Below, in pieces: positions 50,588 through 59,987 of a stretch of 64,000 nucleotides of DNA. This stretch comes from Merdimmobilis hominis (GTDB lineage Bacteria > Bacillota > Clostridia > Oscillospirales > Ruminococcaceae). The position numbers and the translations under genes are program-made. The number at the start of each line of letters is the position of its first letter. The first letter of the stretch is position 1. The notes beneath the pieces are model-generated. The model searched no databases. It was not told where the DNA came from and saw nothing but the letters and a program-made list of their open reading frames with translations. The stretch is taken from NCBI RefSeq assembly GCF_016901855.1, contig NZ_JACJKY010000006.1, forward strand, positions 62,001 to 126,000. Direction: 5' to 3'.

Positions 50588-50860
50588 TTATTTCACAAAA
50601 TCTTTCAGGTGTTTGCCAGCTTTGAATGCCGGAACTTTGCAAGCAGCGATGGTGATCTCTGCGCCGGTAGCCGGGTTCAAACCTTTTCTCTCAGCACGCT
50701 CGCGAACTTCGAACGTACCAAAACCTACGAGCTGTACTTTACCGTCGTTTTTCATGCCTTCTGCAATTGCATCAAGCGTTGCGTTTACAGCTTTCTCTGC
50801 ATCTTTTTTGGAAAGCTCAGCTTTCTCTGCAACAGCAGCAATCAGTTCGACTTTGGTCAT
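50588..50860 (-). CDS. hup: HU family DNA-binding protein
   Basis: A 90-aa histone-like protein that bends and compacts DNA as a dimer. Family motifs are [24 protein letters not shown] (cited as [11 protein letters not shown]), [21 protein letters not shown] and [11 protein letters not shown]. An AGGAGG site and biased codons suggest high expression. It is inserted between mazG and rqcP and has its own terminator. Confidence 0.98.
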   Translation of the reverse strand: MTKVELIAAVAEKAELSKKDAEKAVNATLDAIAEGMKNDGKVQLVGFGTFEVRERAERKGLNPATGAEITIAACKVPAFKAGKHLKDFVK

Positions 50861-50931
50861 GGTTGTACCTCCTATAAATTTAACATGCTAAAAAAATTTA
50901 TTATTCAGAAGGGAAATCCCTTTGAATGACA

Positions 50932-51723
50932 TTACAGTTGCTTGGCTTTTTTCCAAAGCGTCAGCAGTGTTTCGATGGAAGCCGTTTTCAAATCAACCTG
51001 CTCCGCTGCGGCAAGCGCTTCCACATGCTTAAACCGGGCAATAAACTTATTGCACGAACCGGTCAGCGCCTCCTCGGCATCCTCACCGCAGAGCCGCGCG
51101 ACATTTACTGCGGCAAACAGCACATCGCCCAGTTCTTCTTTGATGTTATCCGCATCCTGCGCATCCATTGCAGCAGAAAGCTCGATGACTTCGCTTTTTA
51201 AATCATCAAATGCCATCGTAACATCCGGATAATCAAAACCTGCCTTTTTCGCGCGTCCCTGCACTTTTTGCGCACGCATGAGCGCCGGCAGCTGTTTTGG
51301 TACCGCATCCAGCGTTTCGGAAGCCGTCGTTTGTCCTTTGGTTTCCTGTTTGATCCGTGTCCACTGGTCAAGCACATCGGACACATTACTGACCTGTGCG
51401 TCCCCGAATACATGCGGATGACGGATAATCAGCTTTTTGCAGATCTCATCGACCACATCATCAAACGAAAAGGTGCCGGCTTCTTCCTCCATCTGTGTAT
51501 GGAACACAATCTGAAGCAGTACATCGCCGAGTTCTTCGCGAAGCATTGCCGGATCATTTTGATCGATTGCCTCAATGGCTTCATATGTTTCTTCAATGAA
51601 ATCCTTGCGGATGGATGCATGTGTCTGCTCTCTGTCCCAAGGGCATCCGCTTTCACTGCGGAGCACACGCATAATCTCGCGCAAATCCTCTATGCCATAT
51701 GATTGTTTTTGCTTAAACGTCAT
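50932..51723 (-). CDS. mazG: Nucleoside triphosphate pyrophosphohydrolase MazG
   Basis: A 263-aa tandem all-alpha MazG protein that hydrolyses (d)NTPs to NMP and pyrophosphate. The first domain has CPWDREQTHASIRKDFIEETYE (cited as CPWDREQTH and EETYEAIEAID) and EELGDVLLQIVFH; the second has the repeated EELGDVLFAAVN. Both E-x-x-E...E-x-x-D metal sites are visible. In Bacillus YabN the domain is fused to a methylase-like domain that is absent here. It sits between the spoVB-like gene and hup. Confidence 0.95.
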   Translation of the reverse strand: MTFKQKQSYGIEDLREIMRVLRSESGCPWDREQTHASIRKDFIEETYEAIEAIDQNDPAMLREELGDVLLQIVFHTQMEEEAGTFSFDDVVDEICKKLIIRHPHVFGDAQVSNVSDVLDQWTRIKQETKGQTTASETLDAVPKQLPALMRAQKVQGRAKKAGFDYPDVTMAFDDLKSEVIELSAAMDAQDADNIKEELGDVLFAAVNVARLCGEDAEEALTGSCNKFIARFKHVEALAAAEQVDLKTASIETLLTLWKKAKQL

Positions 51724-51780
51724 GATCTGTTCCTGCTTTCCGGACGCCTTTGACTATTCTACAGTATAACCAAAGAGAAT

Positions 51781-53463
51781 TCAAGTATTTTTCGATTTTT
51801 CTGCGTGTTTTCGCCCAAAGAAAACAGTCGGCAGACGAAATACGCGCAAGAAAAGCAGCGACAAGCCATACACTCCCGCGCCACACGCAATACTGACGAA
51901 AGTAATTATACTATTCTGCGATGCATTTGTCAAAGCTTTCTCAGCAAAAAATGCGCAAATCCCGCACAAAAAACCGCATATCATCGGCTTTTTTGCTTCA
52001 CGCAGGAATGCATACGACCCGCCGGTCACACGGCAAACAGATAAAAGCCCATACCAAACCATCAAAAAATTGCAAGCCAATGTTCCGACAGCGGCGCCCA
52101 TAATATGTACATGCGGCAGCCGCACAAGCCACAGATTGCACACAAGCTTTACCACTGCACCGACAGCAATCACCGGCAAAAGAACCTGCTGTTTCCCCAC
52201 CGCCTGCATCACCGTTTGCGATGCAACGAAAAACGCCATACACAGCGATGAAACCGCCAAAACAGGCAGCACAGGTGCACATGATTCGACCATTCCCGGA
52301 AGCGATGGATAAAGAAGGGTTAACAGCGGTTTTGCCAGAAAGCAGAGTCCAAATACGGCCGGCATTGAAACAAGTGACGTCATAAAAAAGAGATTTCGGA
52401 TGGCGCGATTTTTCTCTTCCCGATTGCCGCCCGAAAATGCACGCGTAATACACGAAAGCGCACTTTTTGAAAACACAGCGGTAAATGCGGGAATCAAATG
52501 AAACAGCGTCATACAGCTCATCAGCGCACCGTACAAAAAGGTATGCAGCTCCTCCGATGGCGCAAGATATGCGCCGAATTTCTCAGCAAGTGTATTCCCC
52601 GGCGTTTGCTCGGCAATCATCAGCTGCGTTTGAATCGTCAGTGTATCGATCATCGCACAAAGCTGCATCAATCCTGCCGCGACAGCAACCGGGGCGGCTG
52701 TTCTTAATAGGATTTTGCAAACGCTCCGTGTTTTGATTGGTTTGTTCCCTCTTGGGATCATTCGTTTTTTCCGGTGCAGAAACAGATAAATGCAGCCGCC
52801 CGCTGTCGAAAGCGACACACCCGCCATTGCCGCCGCAGAGGCAAACGGCAGCATATTCTGTTCGAGCGCTTCCCATGTTTTCCACACCGTCCCGAACACC
52901 GGTTCCCCCGCCAAAAAGGCGGTTTTGGCATACTGCATCACCAAGAACGCACCCGTCAATCCGCACAGCACCTTGACTGCCGCTTCAATCACCTGCGTGA
53001 CAGCCGTCGGCTTCATGTCGGAAAGTCCCTCATAATAGCCGCGAAACGCCGCCATCACACAGCAAAATAAAATCGCAGGCGCTACGGCAAGAATCGAATA
53101 AAATGTGTCCGGACTGCCCATCATGCCGGCAAGCAGGTTTGCACAGAGAACGGCAAGCACACTGCCGGAAATACCGATGATACAAAACAAAATCATCGAT
53201 GCACGAAACACCGGAGAAAGCCGATACCCTCTTGCAGCATAATCTGCTGTGACGCGTGCGGTCGCCGTGCAAAGACCGCTGACTGCCAGCGCATACACTG
53301 CCGTATAGATGGTATACGCGGAGGTAAAATAGCCCATGCCTGTTTCATGGAGAATGCCGGCAAGCGGAATTTTAAATACCGCACCGAGAATTTTGACAAG
53401 CACCACCGAAATTCCAAGCAATGCCGAACCATATAGAAAAGAGCTGCTGCGTATCGTTCGCAA
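51781..53463 (-). CDS. SpoVB/YabM-like polysaccharide biosynthesis (MOP superfamily) flippase
   Basis: A 560-aa membrane protein with about 14 TM segments of the MATE/MurJ-like MOP exporter superfamily (SALLGISVVLVKILGAVFKIPL, cited as VVLVKILGAVFKIPLA, at the N-terminus). In Bacillus SpoVB and YabM are relatives that may flip lipid-linked cell-wall or cortex precursors. The start is a TTG at 53463 with GGAGGTG four bases upstream. It follows the ribU terminator and heads the yabM-yabR-type block. Confidence 0.88.
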   Translation of the reverse strand: MRTIRSSSFLYGSALLGISVVLVKILGAVFKIPLAGILHETGMGYFTSAYTIYTAVYALAVSGLCTATARVTADYAARGYRLSPVFRASMILFCIIGISGSVLAVLCANLLAGMMGSPDTFYSILAVAPAILFCCVMAAFRGYYEGLSDMKPTAVTQVIEAAVKVLCGLTGAFLVMQYAKTAFLAGEPVFGTVWKTWEALEQNMLPFASAAAMAGVSLSTAGGCIYLFLHRKKRMIPRGNKPIKTRSVCKILLRTAAPVAVAAGLMQLCAMIDTLTIQTQLMIAEQTPGNTLAEKFGAYLAPSEELHTFLYGALMSCMTLFHLIPAFTAVFSKSALSCITRAFSGGNREEKNRAIRNLFFMTSLVSMPAVFGLCFLAKPLLTLLYPSLPGMVESCAPVLPVLAVSSLCMAFFVASQTVMQAVGKQQVLLPVIAVGAVVKLVCNLWLVRLPHVHIMGAAVGTLACNFLMVWYGLLSVCRVTGGSYAFLREAKKPMICGFLCGICAFFAEKALTNASQNSIITFVSIACGAGVYGLSLLFLRVFRLPTVFFGRKHAEKSKNT

Positions 53464-53479
53464 AACGCCACCTCCGCAA

Positions 53480-53512
53480 TAAAAAAATGAGATACTATAT
53501 ACATAGTATCTC
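53480..53512 (-). terminator. Intrinsic terminator of ribU
   Basis: GAGATACTAT (53489-53498) and ATAGTATCTC (53503-53512) form a 10-bp stem; seven T follow on the minus strand. Confidence 0.9.
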
Positions 53513-53546
53513 GTTTGCGGTATTATCCCTGTTTCTTTGTAAAAAA

Positions 53547-54173
53547 TTATCGATGCAGAATCGGCGACAGCCGTTTGTAGAGCAGCAGTACAAGTACCGA
53601 TGACACCACACCTTTTAAGAGATTAAACGGCACTGTTGCAAACAGCACGAGCGTTGCCACATTGGTAATGGCAGGGTTCACTGCTGTTCCCATGCCAACA
53701 AGTGTGTCAAGCGGCATACCTGCGAGCGCCGAATACGCCGGAAGCAGTACAAACAGATTCATCAGTGCACCCACGATCGTAATGCTCACTGTACCGACAC
53801 TCATTCCCACGATTGCGGTTTTGAGCGTTTTGCGGTGGCGGTAAATGAGCGCCGCCGGCACGATATACGAGCATCCGATCACGAAGTTCGCGAGTTCGCC
53901 GACGCCTGCGGTGATCGTACCGTTAATGAGCAGGTTTAAAAGCACCTTAATAAGCTCAATAAAAATGCCGGGTACCACACCCATTGCAAGCGTACCGATC
54001 ATGACAACGACTTCACTCAAATCCACCTTGTAAAACCCGGGTGCGAACGGAAGCGGAATCTCGAACAGCATAACGATCACCGAAATCGCGCTGAGAACCG
54101 CCACTTTTGTGATTGTTTTGAGTGCCATTTTTCCTGTTTGTGTGTTTGCGATTGTTCCTTGCTGATGTCCCAT
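53547..54173 (-). CDS. ribU: Riboflavin ECF transporter substrate-binding protein RibU
   Basis: A 208-aa S component of an energy-coupling factor transporter with about six TM segments. The N-terminal PLPFAPGFYKVDLSEV is a RibU-like motif. An FMN riboswitch directly upstream strongly supports riboflavin as substrate. The shared EcfA/EcfT module is elsewhere. ATG at 54173 with GGAGG nine bases upstream is preferred over 54182, which would touch the ribosome binding site. A terminator follows. Confidence 0.95.
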   Translation of the reverse strand: MGHQQGTIANTQTGKMALKTITKVAVLSAISVIVMLFEIPLPFAPGFYKVDLSEVVVMIGTLAMGVVPGIFIELIKVLLNLLINGTITAGVGELANFVIGCSYIVPAALIYRHRKTLKTAIVGMSVGTVSITIVGALMNLFVLLPAYSALAGMPLDTLVGMGTAVNPAITNVATLVLFATVPFNLLKGVVSSVLVLLLYKRLSPILHR

Positions 54174-54238
54174 TTTGAACATCCTCCTTCAAAATAAAAA
54201 TATTTAGAGAGATCTGTTCTTTGGGAGAATCGTGCAGA

Positions 54239-54272
54239 AAAAACGCCCGCAGAAACACTGCGGGCGTTTTTA
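54239..54272 (-). terminator. Riboswitch-controlled terminator upstream of ribU
   Basis: CGCCCGCAG and CTGCGGGCG (54244-54252 with 54258-54266) plus flanking A/T pairs form a strong hairpin with a T-run. It is the off state of the FMN riboswitch. Confidence 0.92.
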
Positions 54273-54285
54273 TGCAAATTGTTCT

Positions 54286-54416
54286 GCATATTTCTTTCAT
54301 CCGGACTGTAACCGTTGGTACTGGATTCACACCAGTTCTGCGCAGATGCGCTCGCGGACTTACGGAATCATTTCCGATCACCACCAGTGGAGACTTTCAC
54401 TCCGCCCTGAAACAGA
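54286..54416 (-). promoter_or_regulatory. FMN riboswitch (RFN element)
   Basis: On the minus strand the conserved blocks appear in order: CAGGGCGGAGTGAAAGTC, CCACTGGTGGTGATCGG, AAGTCCGCGAGCG, GAACTGGTGTGAATCCAG and CAGTCCGGATGAAAGAAA. This is the full FMN aptamer. FMN binding would favour the terminator at 54239-54272 and lower ribU. Confidence 0.97.
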
Positions 54417-54446
54417 TTTTTCTACAAAATCAGAATGTGAATTTGA

Positions 54447-54887
54447 TTAGTGCTCACAACCGCAGCCACAGCCGCAATCTTCGTCATCTTCACAGCCGCA
54501 GTCGCAGCCGTCAAAATCAAACTCCAGTTTTTCGCCGCAGTTCGGGCAATTGGTGTTGCCTTCGAGCAGCATGTCCTCGTCGAGATAGATTTCGTCGCCG
54601 CAGTTCGGACAGGTCACTTCATAAAGATCGCCGTCGCAGCAATCTTCATCGTCGTCCTCGTCTTCGTCGCCGTAAAAATCCTCTTCCAAGGAACCCAGAT
54701 CTTCATCGATGATGTCAAGCAGTTCTGCCTGCTCATCTGCAGCTTCTTCGATCTCAGCAATTTCTGCTGCCATGTCATCGAGAACGTCAACAATCGCGAG
54801 CAGCAATTTGCCTTCGCTTGTCGATTTGTCGATATTCAGGCCTTCTGCAAGACCTTTCAGATAAGAAACGCTTTCGCCCATGCTCAT
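54447..54887 (-). CDS. CD1247-type protein with zinc ribbon and Cys/Asp-rich tail
   Basis: A 146-aa protein. The N-terminal SMGESVSYLKGLAEGL is the CD1247 domain of Clostridia, followed by an acidic helix (DVLDDMAAEIAEIEEAADEQ, cited in part). Then comes a zinc ribbon (TCPNCGDEIYL, NCPNCGEKLEF) and a tail of alternating Cys, Gly and Asp (CGCGCGCEH). The tail should bind metal. Function unknown. ATG at 54887 is preferred (AAAGGA eight bases upstream). It lies between efp and the FMN riboswitch. Confidence 0.85.
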   Translation of the reverse strand: MSMGESVSYLKGLAEGLNIDKSTSEGKLLLAIVDVLDDMAAEIAEIEEAADEQAELLDIIDEDLGSLEEDFYGDEDEDDDEDCCDGDLYEVTCPNCGDEIYLDEDMLLEGNTNCPNCGEKLEFDFDGCDCGCEDDEDCGCGCGCEH

Positions 54888-54932
54888 GTGATTCATCCTT
54901 TCTTATTTTGATGATTTCCAAAAAGAAACGAC

Positions 54933-55490
54933 TTATGCGCGCTCCATGTATTCGCCGGTTCTGGTGTCAATGCGGATCATTTCACCCTCATTGATGAACA
55001 GCGGAACGCGGATTTCTGCACCGGTTTCCAGAGTTGCCGGTTTGGTTGCGTTTGTTGCAGTGTCGCCTTTGACACCCGGCTCTGTGTGTGCAACTTCGAG
55101 TTCAACAAAGGTCGGCGGCTCAACACCGAAGACATTGCCTTTGTAGGACAGGATTTTGCACTCCATGTTCTCTTTTACGAATTTGAAATTATCGCCCAGT
55201 TTGTGGGAATCGATCGGCTCCTGCTCATATGTTTCATTGTCCATGAAGTAGTACAGGTCGCCATCCTGATACAGATACTGCATCTCACGACGCTCAATGT
55301 ATGCAGTCGGGAATTTATCGGTCGGGTTAAAGGTTTTGTCGGTTACCGCACCGCTGATGACGTTGCGGATTTTTGTGCGGACAAAAGCCGCGCCTTTTCC
55401 CGGTTTTACGTGCTGAAACTCGATGATCTGATAGACGTCGCCGTCCATATCAAAAGTCATGCCGTTTCTGAAATCTCCTGCTGTTACCAT
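54933..55490 (-). CDS. efp: Elongation factor P
   Basis: EF-P relieves ribosome stalling at polyproline. The 185-aa protein has three OB-like domains and the loop [13 protein letters not shown] with Lys32 at the tip. This is the form that carries 5-aminopentanol in Bacillus, not the beta-lysyl form. The C-terminal domain ends RIDTRTGEY. It is expressed from its own promoter (55537-55565) with GGAGG. The ymfF-ymfH pair elsewhere in this window belongs to families tied by annotation to EF-P modification. Confidence 0.98.
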   Translation of the reverse strand: MVTAGDFRNGMTFDMDGDVYQIIEFQHVKPGKGAAFVRTKIRNVISGAVTDKTFNPTDKFPTAYIERREMQYLYQDGDLYYFMDNETYEQEPIDSHKLGDNFKFVKENMECKILSYKGNVFGVEPPTFVELEVAHTEPGVKGDTATNATKPATLETGAEIRVPLFINEGEMIRIDTRTGEYMERA

Positions 55491-55536
55491 AAATGTACCT
55501 CCAAGTTACATGACAAGTCAGTTTGTTCTATTCAAT

Positions 55537-55565
55537 AGTTTACCGTATCCTGCATAAAATTTCAA
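55537..55565 (-). promoter_or_regulatory. Sigma-A type promoter for efp
   Basis: Minus strand TTGAAA (55560-55565), 17-base spacer, TAAACT (55537-55542). Confidence 0.7.
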
Positions 55566-55590
55566 TAGGAAAAATCAAAATTTTGCGTTC

Positions 55591-56661
55591 TTACAGGATA
55601 ATGAGTTCTTTTTTGCTGTGGGTGAGTCCCTCTGCACCGGTTTCGGTGATTAAGATCATATCCTCAATGCGCACGCCGAATTCGCCCGGAAGATAAATGC
55701 CCGGCTCAACCGTCATGATGACGCCCGGCTTGATGATCTCTGTGCAGGCAGGCGAAAAACGCGGCTCTTCATGGATGAACAGACCAAGCGAATGGCCGAG
55801 TCCGTGGCCGAATTTGCCTGCATAGCCGTTTTGGTCAATGTAATCGCGTGCAATTTTGTCAATCTCAGCATATGTTTTGCCCGGTGCTGCTGCCTCTGCC
55901 GCCATCAAATGCGCGGTAAGCACGGTATCATAGACATGACGCTGTTTATCGGTCACAAAGCCGACTGCAACAGTACGGGTCATATCACTGCAATAACCGT
56001 CATAGGAAGCGCCGAAATCCATTGTGATAAAGTCGCCGGCTTCCACTTTTTTGTCGGTCGGCACACCGTGCGGCATCGAGCTGTTGACACCCGAAACAGC
56101 AATCGTTTCAAATGCCAGTCCCGAAGCGCCCTGCTTTCTCATATGATATTCCATCTCGAGTGCAATGTCGCGTTCGCTCACACCCGGTTTGATATACGAA
56201 AGAATATGCGAAAACGTGTCGTCGGTGATTGCCTGTGCGCGTTTGATTGCCTCGACTTCCTGCGGGGATTTAAACGAACGCAGCAGATTCACTTCATTGC
56301 TCAGCCGGTCGTCGGCAAGCAGTGTAAGCGACGGCATTTTCTCCGCATAACGATGGTAATCCGAAAGCGTCATTGTCTCGGTTTCCACAGCAATACGGCT
56401 TGCCTTTTCCTCTGCGAAAAATGCCGCAGCCTGCTCGCACAGATTTCCCTGCAGCAATACCGGAAAATCGGTGATGACTTTCTGTGCTTTTTCGATATAA
56501 CGCGAGTCAATAATGAACTGTGCGTGTTCGCGGGTGAACAGCAATGTGCCTGCCGAAGACTTCATTCCCGTCAGATACCGGCGGTTTAAGTCGGAAGTAA
56601 TCATTGCACCGTCCACATCATCGGGCAGACGGCTCATCAGTTTTTTTAATGCTTCTGTCAT
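55591..56661 (-). CDS. Xaa-Pro aminopeptidase (M24 family)
   Basis: A 356-aa pita-bread metallopeptidase that removes residues before proline. The creatinase-like N-terminal domain is followed by the catalytic part. All five metal ligands are visible: Asp in DFGASYDG, Asp in SDMTRTV, His in GHGLGHSLG, Glu in VEPGIYL and Glu in RIEDMI. ATG at 56661 overlaps the yqeG stop (ATGA) and is preferred over 56679. Location next to efp is common in Firmicutes; both relate to proline handling. Confidence 0.95.
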   Translation of the reverse strand: MTEALKKLMSRLPDDVDGAMITSDLNRRYLTGMKSSAGTLLFTREHAQFIIDSRYIEKAQKVITDFPVLLQGNLCEQAAAFFAEEKASRIAVETETMTLSDYHRYAEKMPSLTLLADDRLSNEVNLLRSFKSPQEVEAIKRAQAITDDTFSHILSYIKPGVSERDIALEMEYHMRKQGASGLAFETIAVSGVNSSMPHGVPTDKKVEAGDFITMDFGASYDGYCSDMTRTVAVGFVTDKQRHVYDTVLTAHLMAAEAAAPGKTYAEIDKIARDYIDQNGYAGKFGHGLGHSLGLFIHEEPRFSPACTEIIKPGVIMTVEPGIYLPGEFGVRIEDMILITETGAEGLTHSKKELIIL

Positions 56662-57197
56662 TTTTGCTTCATCTCCCATTTGGATTGATACGGTTTTAAA
56701 AGTGCGCGTTTTCTGTAATACGCGCGGATGTGAATCGTTTCAAGCGTACGCCGAACTTTAAATGTCACGCCGGTTTCCTCAAGCATCGGACAAACAAGCA
56801 CCGTGAACATGCCTTTTAAATTGCCGCCCACAATGTCGGTATAAATCTGATCACCGACGACGCCAATCTCCTGTACAGGCAGACCGAGCGCTTTCTGTGC
56901 TTTGGAAAACCCGATTGTCAGCGGTTTATAGCCGGGTGCAACAAAATCAAGTCCGAGATTTTTTGCAAACGGTGCGACTCGTTCCGGATAGTTGTTCGAC
57001 ACAATGATAAGCCGGATATCGCTTTCTTTCATTGCAGAAATCCACGCCTGTACATCGGCACGCAGCATCTGGCTGTTGTGGAGTGTTAGTGTGTTATCCA
57101 CATCAAGGATCAGTCCTTTTAAGCCGTTTGCGCGCAAAAATGCCTGATCAATGCGCGTGACATCTTTTAAAATGACGTTCGGTTGAAAAACAGACAT
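56658..57197 (-). CDS. yqeG: YqeG family HAD IIIA-type phosphatase
   Basis: A 179-aa haloacid dehalogenase-type protein with the nucleophile motif DVDNTLT (normally D-x-D-x-T), the Thr/Ser motif VSNNYPE and the acidic motif GVVGDQIYTDIVGGN (cited as GDQIYTDI). Relatives include the mitochondrial phosphatidylglycerophosphate phosphatase; substrate in bacteria is uncertain. It follows the rpsU terminator and is coupled to the M24 peptidase. Confidence 0.92.
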   Translation of the reverse strand: MSVFQPNVILKDVTRIDQAFLRANGLKGLILDVDNTLTLHNSQMLRADVQAWISAMKESDIRLIIVSNNYPERVAPFAKNLGLDFVAPGYKPLTIGFSKAQKALGLPVQEIGVVGDQIYTDIVGGNLKGMFTVLVCPMLEETGVTFKVRRTLETIHIRAYYRKRALLKPYQSKWEMKQK

Positions 57198-57215
57198 AAC
57201 ATCCTCCCGAAATAA

Positions 57216-57247
57216 ACGAAAAAGCGAGCCTACGCCCGCTTTTTCTT
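57216..57247 (-). terminator. Intrinsic terminator of rpsU
   Basis: GAAAAAGCG (57218-57226) pairs with CGCTTTTTC (57237-57245), with inner GC/GC pairs and a T-run. Confidence 0.82.
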
Positions 57248-57259
57248 TCTTACAAACAC

Positions 57260-57436
57260 TTATCTATATTTGCGTTTCCGTGCAGCCTCAGACTTCTTTT
57301 TCCGTCTTACAGAAGGCTTTTCATAGTGTTCTCTTTTGCGAACCTCAGCCAACACACCGGACTTAACACAAGATCTTTTAAATCTTCTGAGCGCGCTGTC
57401 GAGAGACTCATTTTCTTTTACACGAACTTCTGACAC
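57260..57436 (-). CDS. rpsU: 30S ribosomal protein S21
   Basis: Protein bS21, 58 aa, very basic. It begins [20 protein letters not shown] (GTG start, read as Met), continues [21 protein letters not shown] and ends AARKRKYR, matching the family end to end. GTG at 57436 is set by GGGAGGG six bases upstream. It is transcribed alone from its own promoter, with a terminator before yqeG. Confidence 0.96.
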   Translation of the reverse strand: MSEVRVKENESLDSALRRFKRSCVKSGVLAEVRKREHYEKPSVRRKKKSEAARKRKYR

Positions 57437-57494
57437 TTTATTCCCTCCCTTTGCCGCATAGGCAGAGGTTTACAATCTATATTGCAACGAATTT

Positions 57495-57524
57495 ATTATA
57501 TCAAATTCGCACTACGATTGTCAA
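57495..57524 (-). promoter_or_regulatory. Strong promoter for rpsU
   Basis: Minus strand TTGACA (57519-57524), 18-base spacer, TATAAT (57495-57500). Confidence 0.85.
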
Positions 57525-57553
57525 GCTTTTTCCAAAAAGTACGAAGATGAATT

Positions 57554-59959
57554 TTATCGAACGACAAAATTGACGAGTTTTCCCGGAACAACGATCTCTT
57601 TGACGATCTGTTTGCCCTCCATCGCCTGCTGCATTTTCTCGTTTTCTTTTGCGAGTGCAGCCATCTCCTCTTTGGAAGCGTTTGCATCCACTTCGACTTT
57701 CGCTTTGATCTTGCCGTTGACCTGCAGCACGATCTCCACGGTTGCCGCTTTGCATTTTGCCTCGTCATAGGAAGGCCATGCCTGCTCGTTGAGCATGCCG
57801 TCAAAGCCCTGAAGCTCATACAGCTCTTCAGTGATGTGCGGTGCAAACGGATTCAAGAGGATGAGCAAGGTGCGGTAATCCGCTTTTGTGAGGCTTCCTG
57901 CATCCTGAATATCATTTAACAGCGCCATCATTGCGGCGATTGCTGTGTTGAATTTGAGATTTTCGATATCCTCGCTGACTTTTTTGATCGTCTTGTGAAT
58001 CGAAGATTCGATTTTCGGCGAATAGGCATCACCCTCGCAGACGATATCCTGCAAGTTCCAGACACGATCAAGGAAGCGTTTGCATCCGCGCAGACTGGTG
58101 TCTTTCCACGGTGCAGCTTTTTCAAAGTCACCGATGAACATTTCGTAAAGACGCATGGTATCTGCGCCGTATTCGTTGACAACGTCATCCGGATTGACGA
58201 CATTGCCGCGGGATTTACTCATTTTCTCGCCGTTTTCGCCGAGAATCATGCCGTGGCTTGTACGTTTTGCATACGGTTCTTTGCAGCTGACGACACCGAT
58301 ATCATACAGGAATTTATGCCAGAACCGGGAGTAGAGCAAGTGCAGTGTGGTATGCTCCATACCGCCGTTGTACCAGTCAACCGGCAGCCAGTAATCGAGC
58401 GCTTCTTTTGCAGCCAGTGCCGACACGTTGTTCGGATCACAGTAGCGCAGGAAGTACCACGACGAACCAGCCCACTGCGGCATCGTATCGGTTTCGCGTT
58501 TTGCCGGGCCGCCGCAGCACGGACAGGTGGTGTTCACAAAGCTGTCGAGCTTCGAAAGCGGTGACTGACCGTCGTCGGTCGGCTCAAACGACTCGAGCTC
58601 CGGCAGCATCAGCGGCAGTTCTTCTTCCGGAACCGGAACGAATCCGCATTTTTCACAGTGTACGATCGGAATCGGCTCACCCCAGTAACGCTGACGGGAG
58701 AAGACCCAGTCACGGAGTTTAAAGTTCACTTTCGGATGACCGATGCCGTTTTCCTCGAGCCAAGCAATGATTTTTTTCTTTGCTTCCTCGACGCTCAAGC
58801 CATTAAGCATACCGGAGTTGACCATCACGCCGGTTGCACAGTCGGTGAACGCCTCTTTTTCGATATCGCCGCCTGCAACAACTTCGATGATCGGCAGGTT
58901 GAATGCCTTTGCAAAGTCATAGTCACGGGTATCGTGCGCCGGAACTGCCATGATGGCACCGGTGCCGTAGCTCATCAGGACATAGTCCGAAATGAAGATC
59001 GGAATTTCTTTTTCGTTGACCGGGTTGATCGCACGGATGCCCTGAATCTCAACGCCTGTTTTATCTTTTGCGATCTCACTGCGTTCAAAATCGGATTTTT
59101 TCGCTGCCGCTTCCTGATATGCAGAGATTTCGTCCATATTTTTGATAAGATCTGCTTTTTCGCGGATCATCGGGTGCTCCGGCGAAATAACCATATAAGT
59201 CGCACCGAACAGCGTATCCGGACGGGTGGTATAAACAGTCAGTGTATCGCCGGCAGTCGTTTTAAAGTTGACTTCTGCACCGGTCGAACGGCCGATCCAG
59301 TTTTTCTGCGAAACTTTGACGCGTTCGATGTAATCAACGTCATCAAGATCGTCGATCAAGCGCTGTGCATATTCGGTGATTTTTAACATCCACTGGCTTT
59401 TAACCTTGTGTACGACTTCGCCGCCGCAGCGCTCGCAGACGCCGTTGACGACTTCTTCGTTTGCCAAAACGACTTTACAGGATGTACACCAGTTGACGTT
59501 CATTTCGCTTTTGTATGCCAGACCGTGCTTAAACAGCTGCAAAAAGATCCACTGGGTCCATTTGTAATATGCCGGGTCGGTGGTATTGATTTCGCGGCTC
59601 CAGTCAAATGACAGACCGAGCGACTGAATCTGCTCTTTAAAATGCGCCACGTTTTTGGCTGTGACGATCTCCGGATGGATGTGATTTTTCATCGCATAGT
59701 TCTCGGTCGGCAAGCCGAATGCGTCCCATCCCATCGGATACAGCACGTTATAGCCCTCTAAACGGCGTTTTCTTGACACGATGTCAAGTGCTGTGTACGG
59801 ACGCGGATGTCCGACGTGCAGGCCCTGTCCCGACGGATACGGAAATTCCACCAGCGCATAATATTTCGGCTTTGAATAGTCGTTTTCTGCGCGGAATGTC
59901 TGTTTTTCTTCCCAGATTTTCTGCCATTTTGACTCAATGGCTTTAAAATCATATTTCAT
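57554..59959 (-). CDS. leuS: Leucine-tRNA ligase
   Basis: Class I synthetase that charges tRNA-Leu, 801 aa, close to Bacillus LeuRS. The HIGH motif is HVGHPRPY (from residue 48), a zinc-binding module follows, the CP1 editing domain lies mid-protein ([23 protein letters not shown]), the catalytic [13 protein letters not shown] is near residue 570, and the anticodon-binding C-terminal part ends the chain. No T-box leader is present: only 28 bases separate it from rsfS, so it is transcribed with the genes upstream. Confidence 0.98.
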   Translation of the reverse strand: MKYDFKAIESKWQKIWEEKQTFRAENDYSKPKYYALVEFPYPSGQGLHVGHPRPYTALDIVSRKRRLEGYNVLYPMGWDAFGLPTENYAMKNHIHPEIVTAKNVAHFKEQIQSLGLSFDWSREINTTDPAYYKWTQWIFLQLFKHGLAYKSEMNVNWCTSCKVVLANEEVVNGVCERCGGEVVHKVKSQWMLKITEYAQRLIDDLDDVDYIERVKVSQKNWIGRSTGAEVNFKTTAGDTLTVYTTRPDTLFGATYMVISPEHPMIREKADLIKNMDEISAYQEAAAKKSDFERSEIAKDKTGVEIQGIRAINPVNEKEIPIFISDYVLMSYGTGAIMAVPAHDTRDYDFAKAFNLPIIEVVAGGDIEKEAFTDCATGVMVNSGMLNGLSVEEAKKKIIAWLEENGIGHPKVNFKLRDWVFSRQRYWGEPIPIVHCEKCGFVPVPEEELPLMLPELESFEPTDDGQSPLSKLDSFVNTTCPCCGGPAKRETDTMPQWAGSSWYFLRYCDPNNVSALAAKEALDYWLPVDWYNGGMEHTTLHLLYSRFWHKFLYDIGVVSCKEPYAKRTSHGMILGENGEKMSKSRGNVVNPDDVVNEYGADTMRLYEMFIGDFEKAAPWKDTSLRGCKRFLDRVWNLQDIVCEGDAYSPKIESSIHKTIKKVSEDIENLKFNTAIAAMMALLNDIQDAGSLTKADYRTLLILLNPFAPHITEELYELQGFDGMLNEQAWPSYDEAKCKAATVEIVLQVNGKIKAKVEVDANASKEEMAALAKENEKMQQAMEGKQIVKEIVVPGKLVNFVVR

Positions 59960-59987
59960 TTGACCCCATACTCCTTACTGCTGTTTG

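Noticed and set aside
55771-56589. Plus-strand open frame opposite the M24 peptidase
   Set aside because: All five metal ligands of the peptidase are read from the minus strand; the plus frame has no recognisable domain.
57525-57553. Small A/T hairpin after leuS as a strong terminator
   Set aside because: CTTTTTGGAAAAAG is short, without GC pairs or a following T-run; not convincing.
59960-59987. T-box leader for leuS
   Set aside because: Only 28 bases separate leuS from rsfS, too short for a T-box, and none of its conserved sequence is present.
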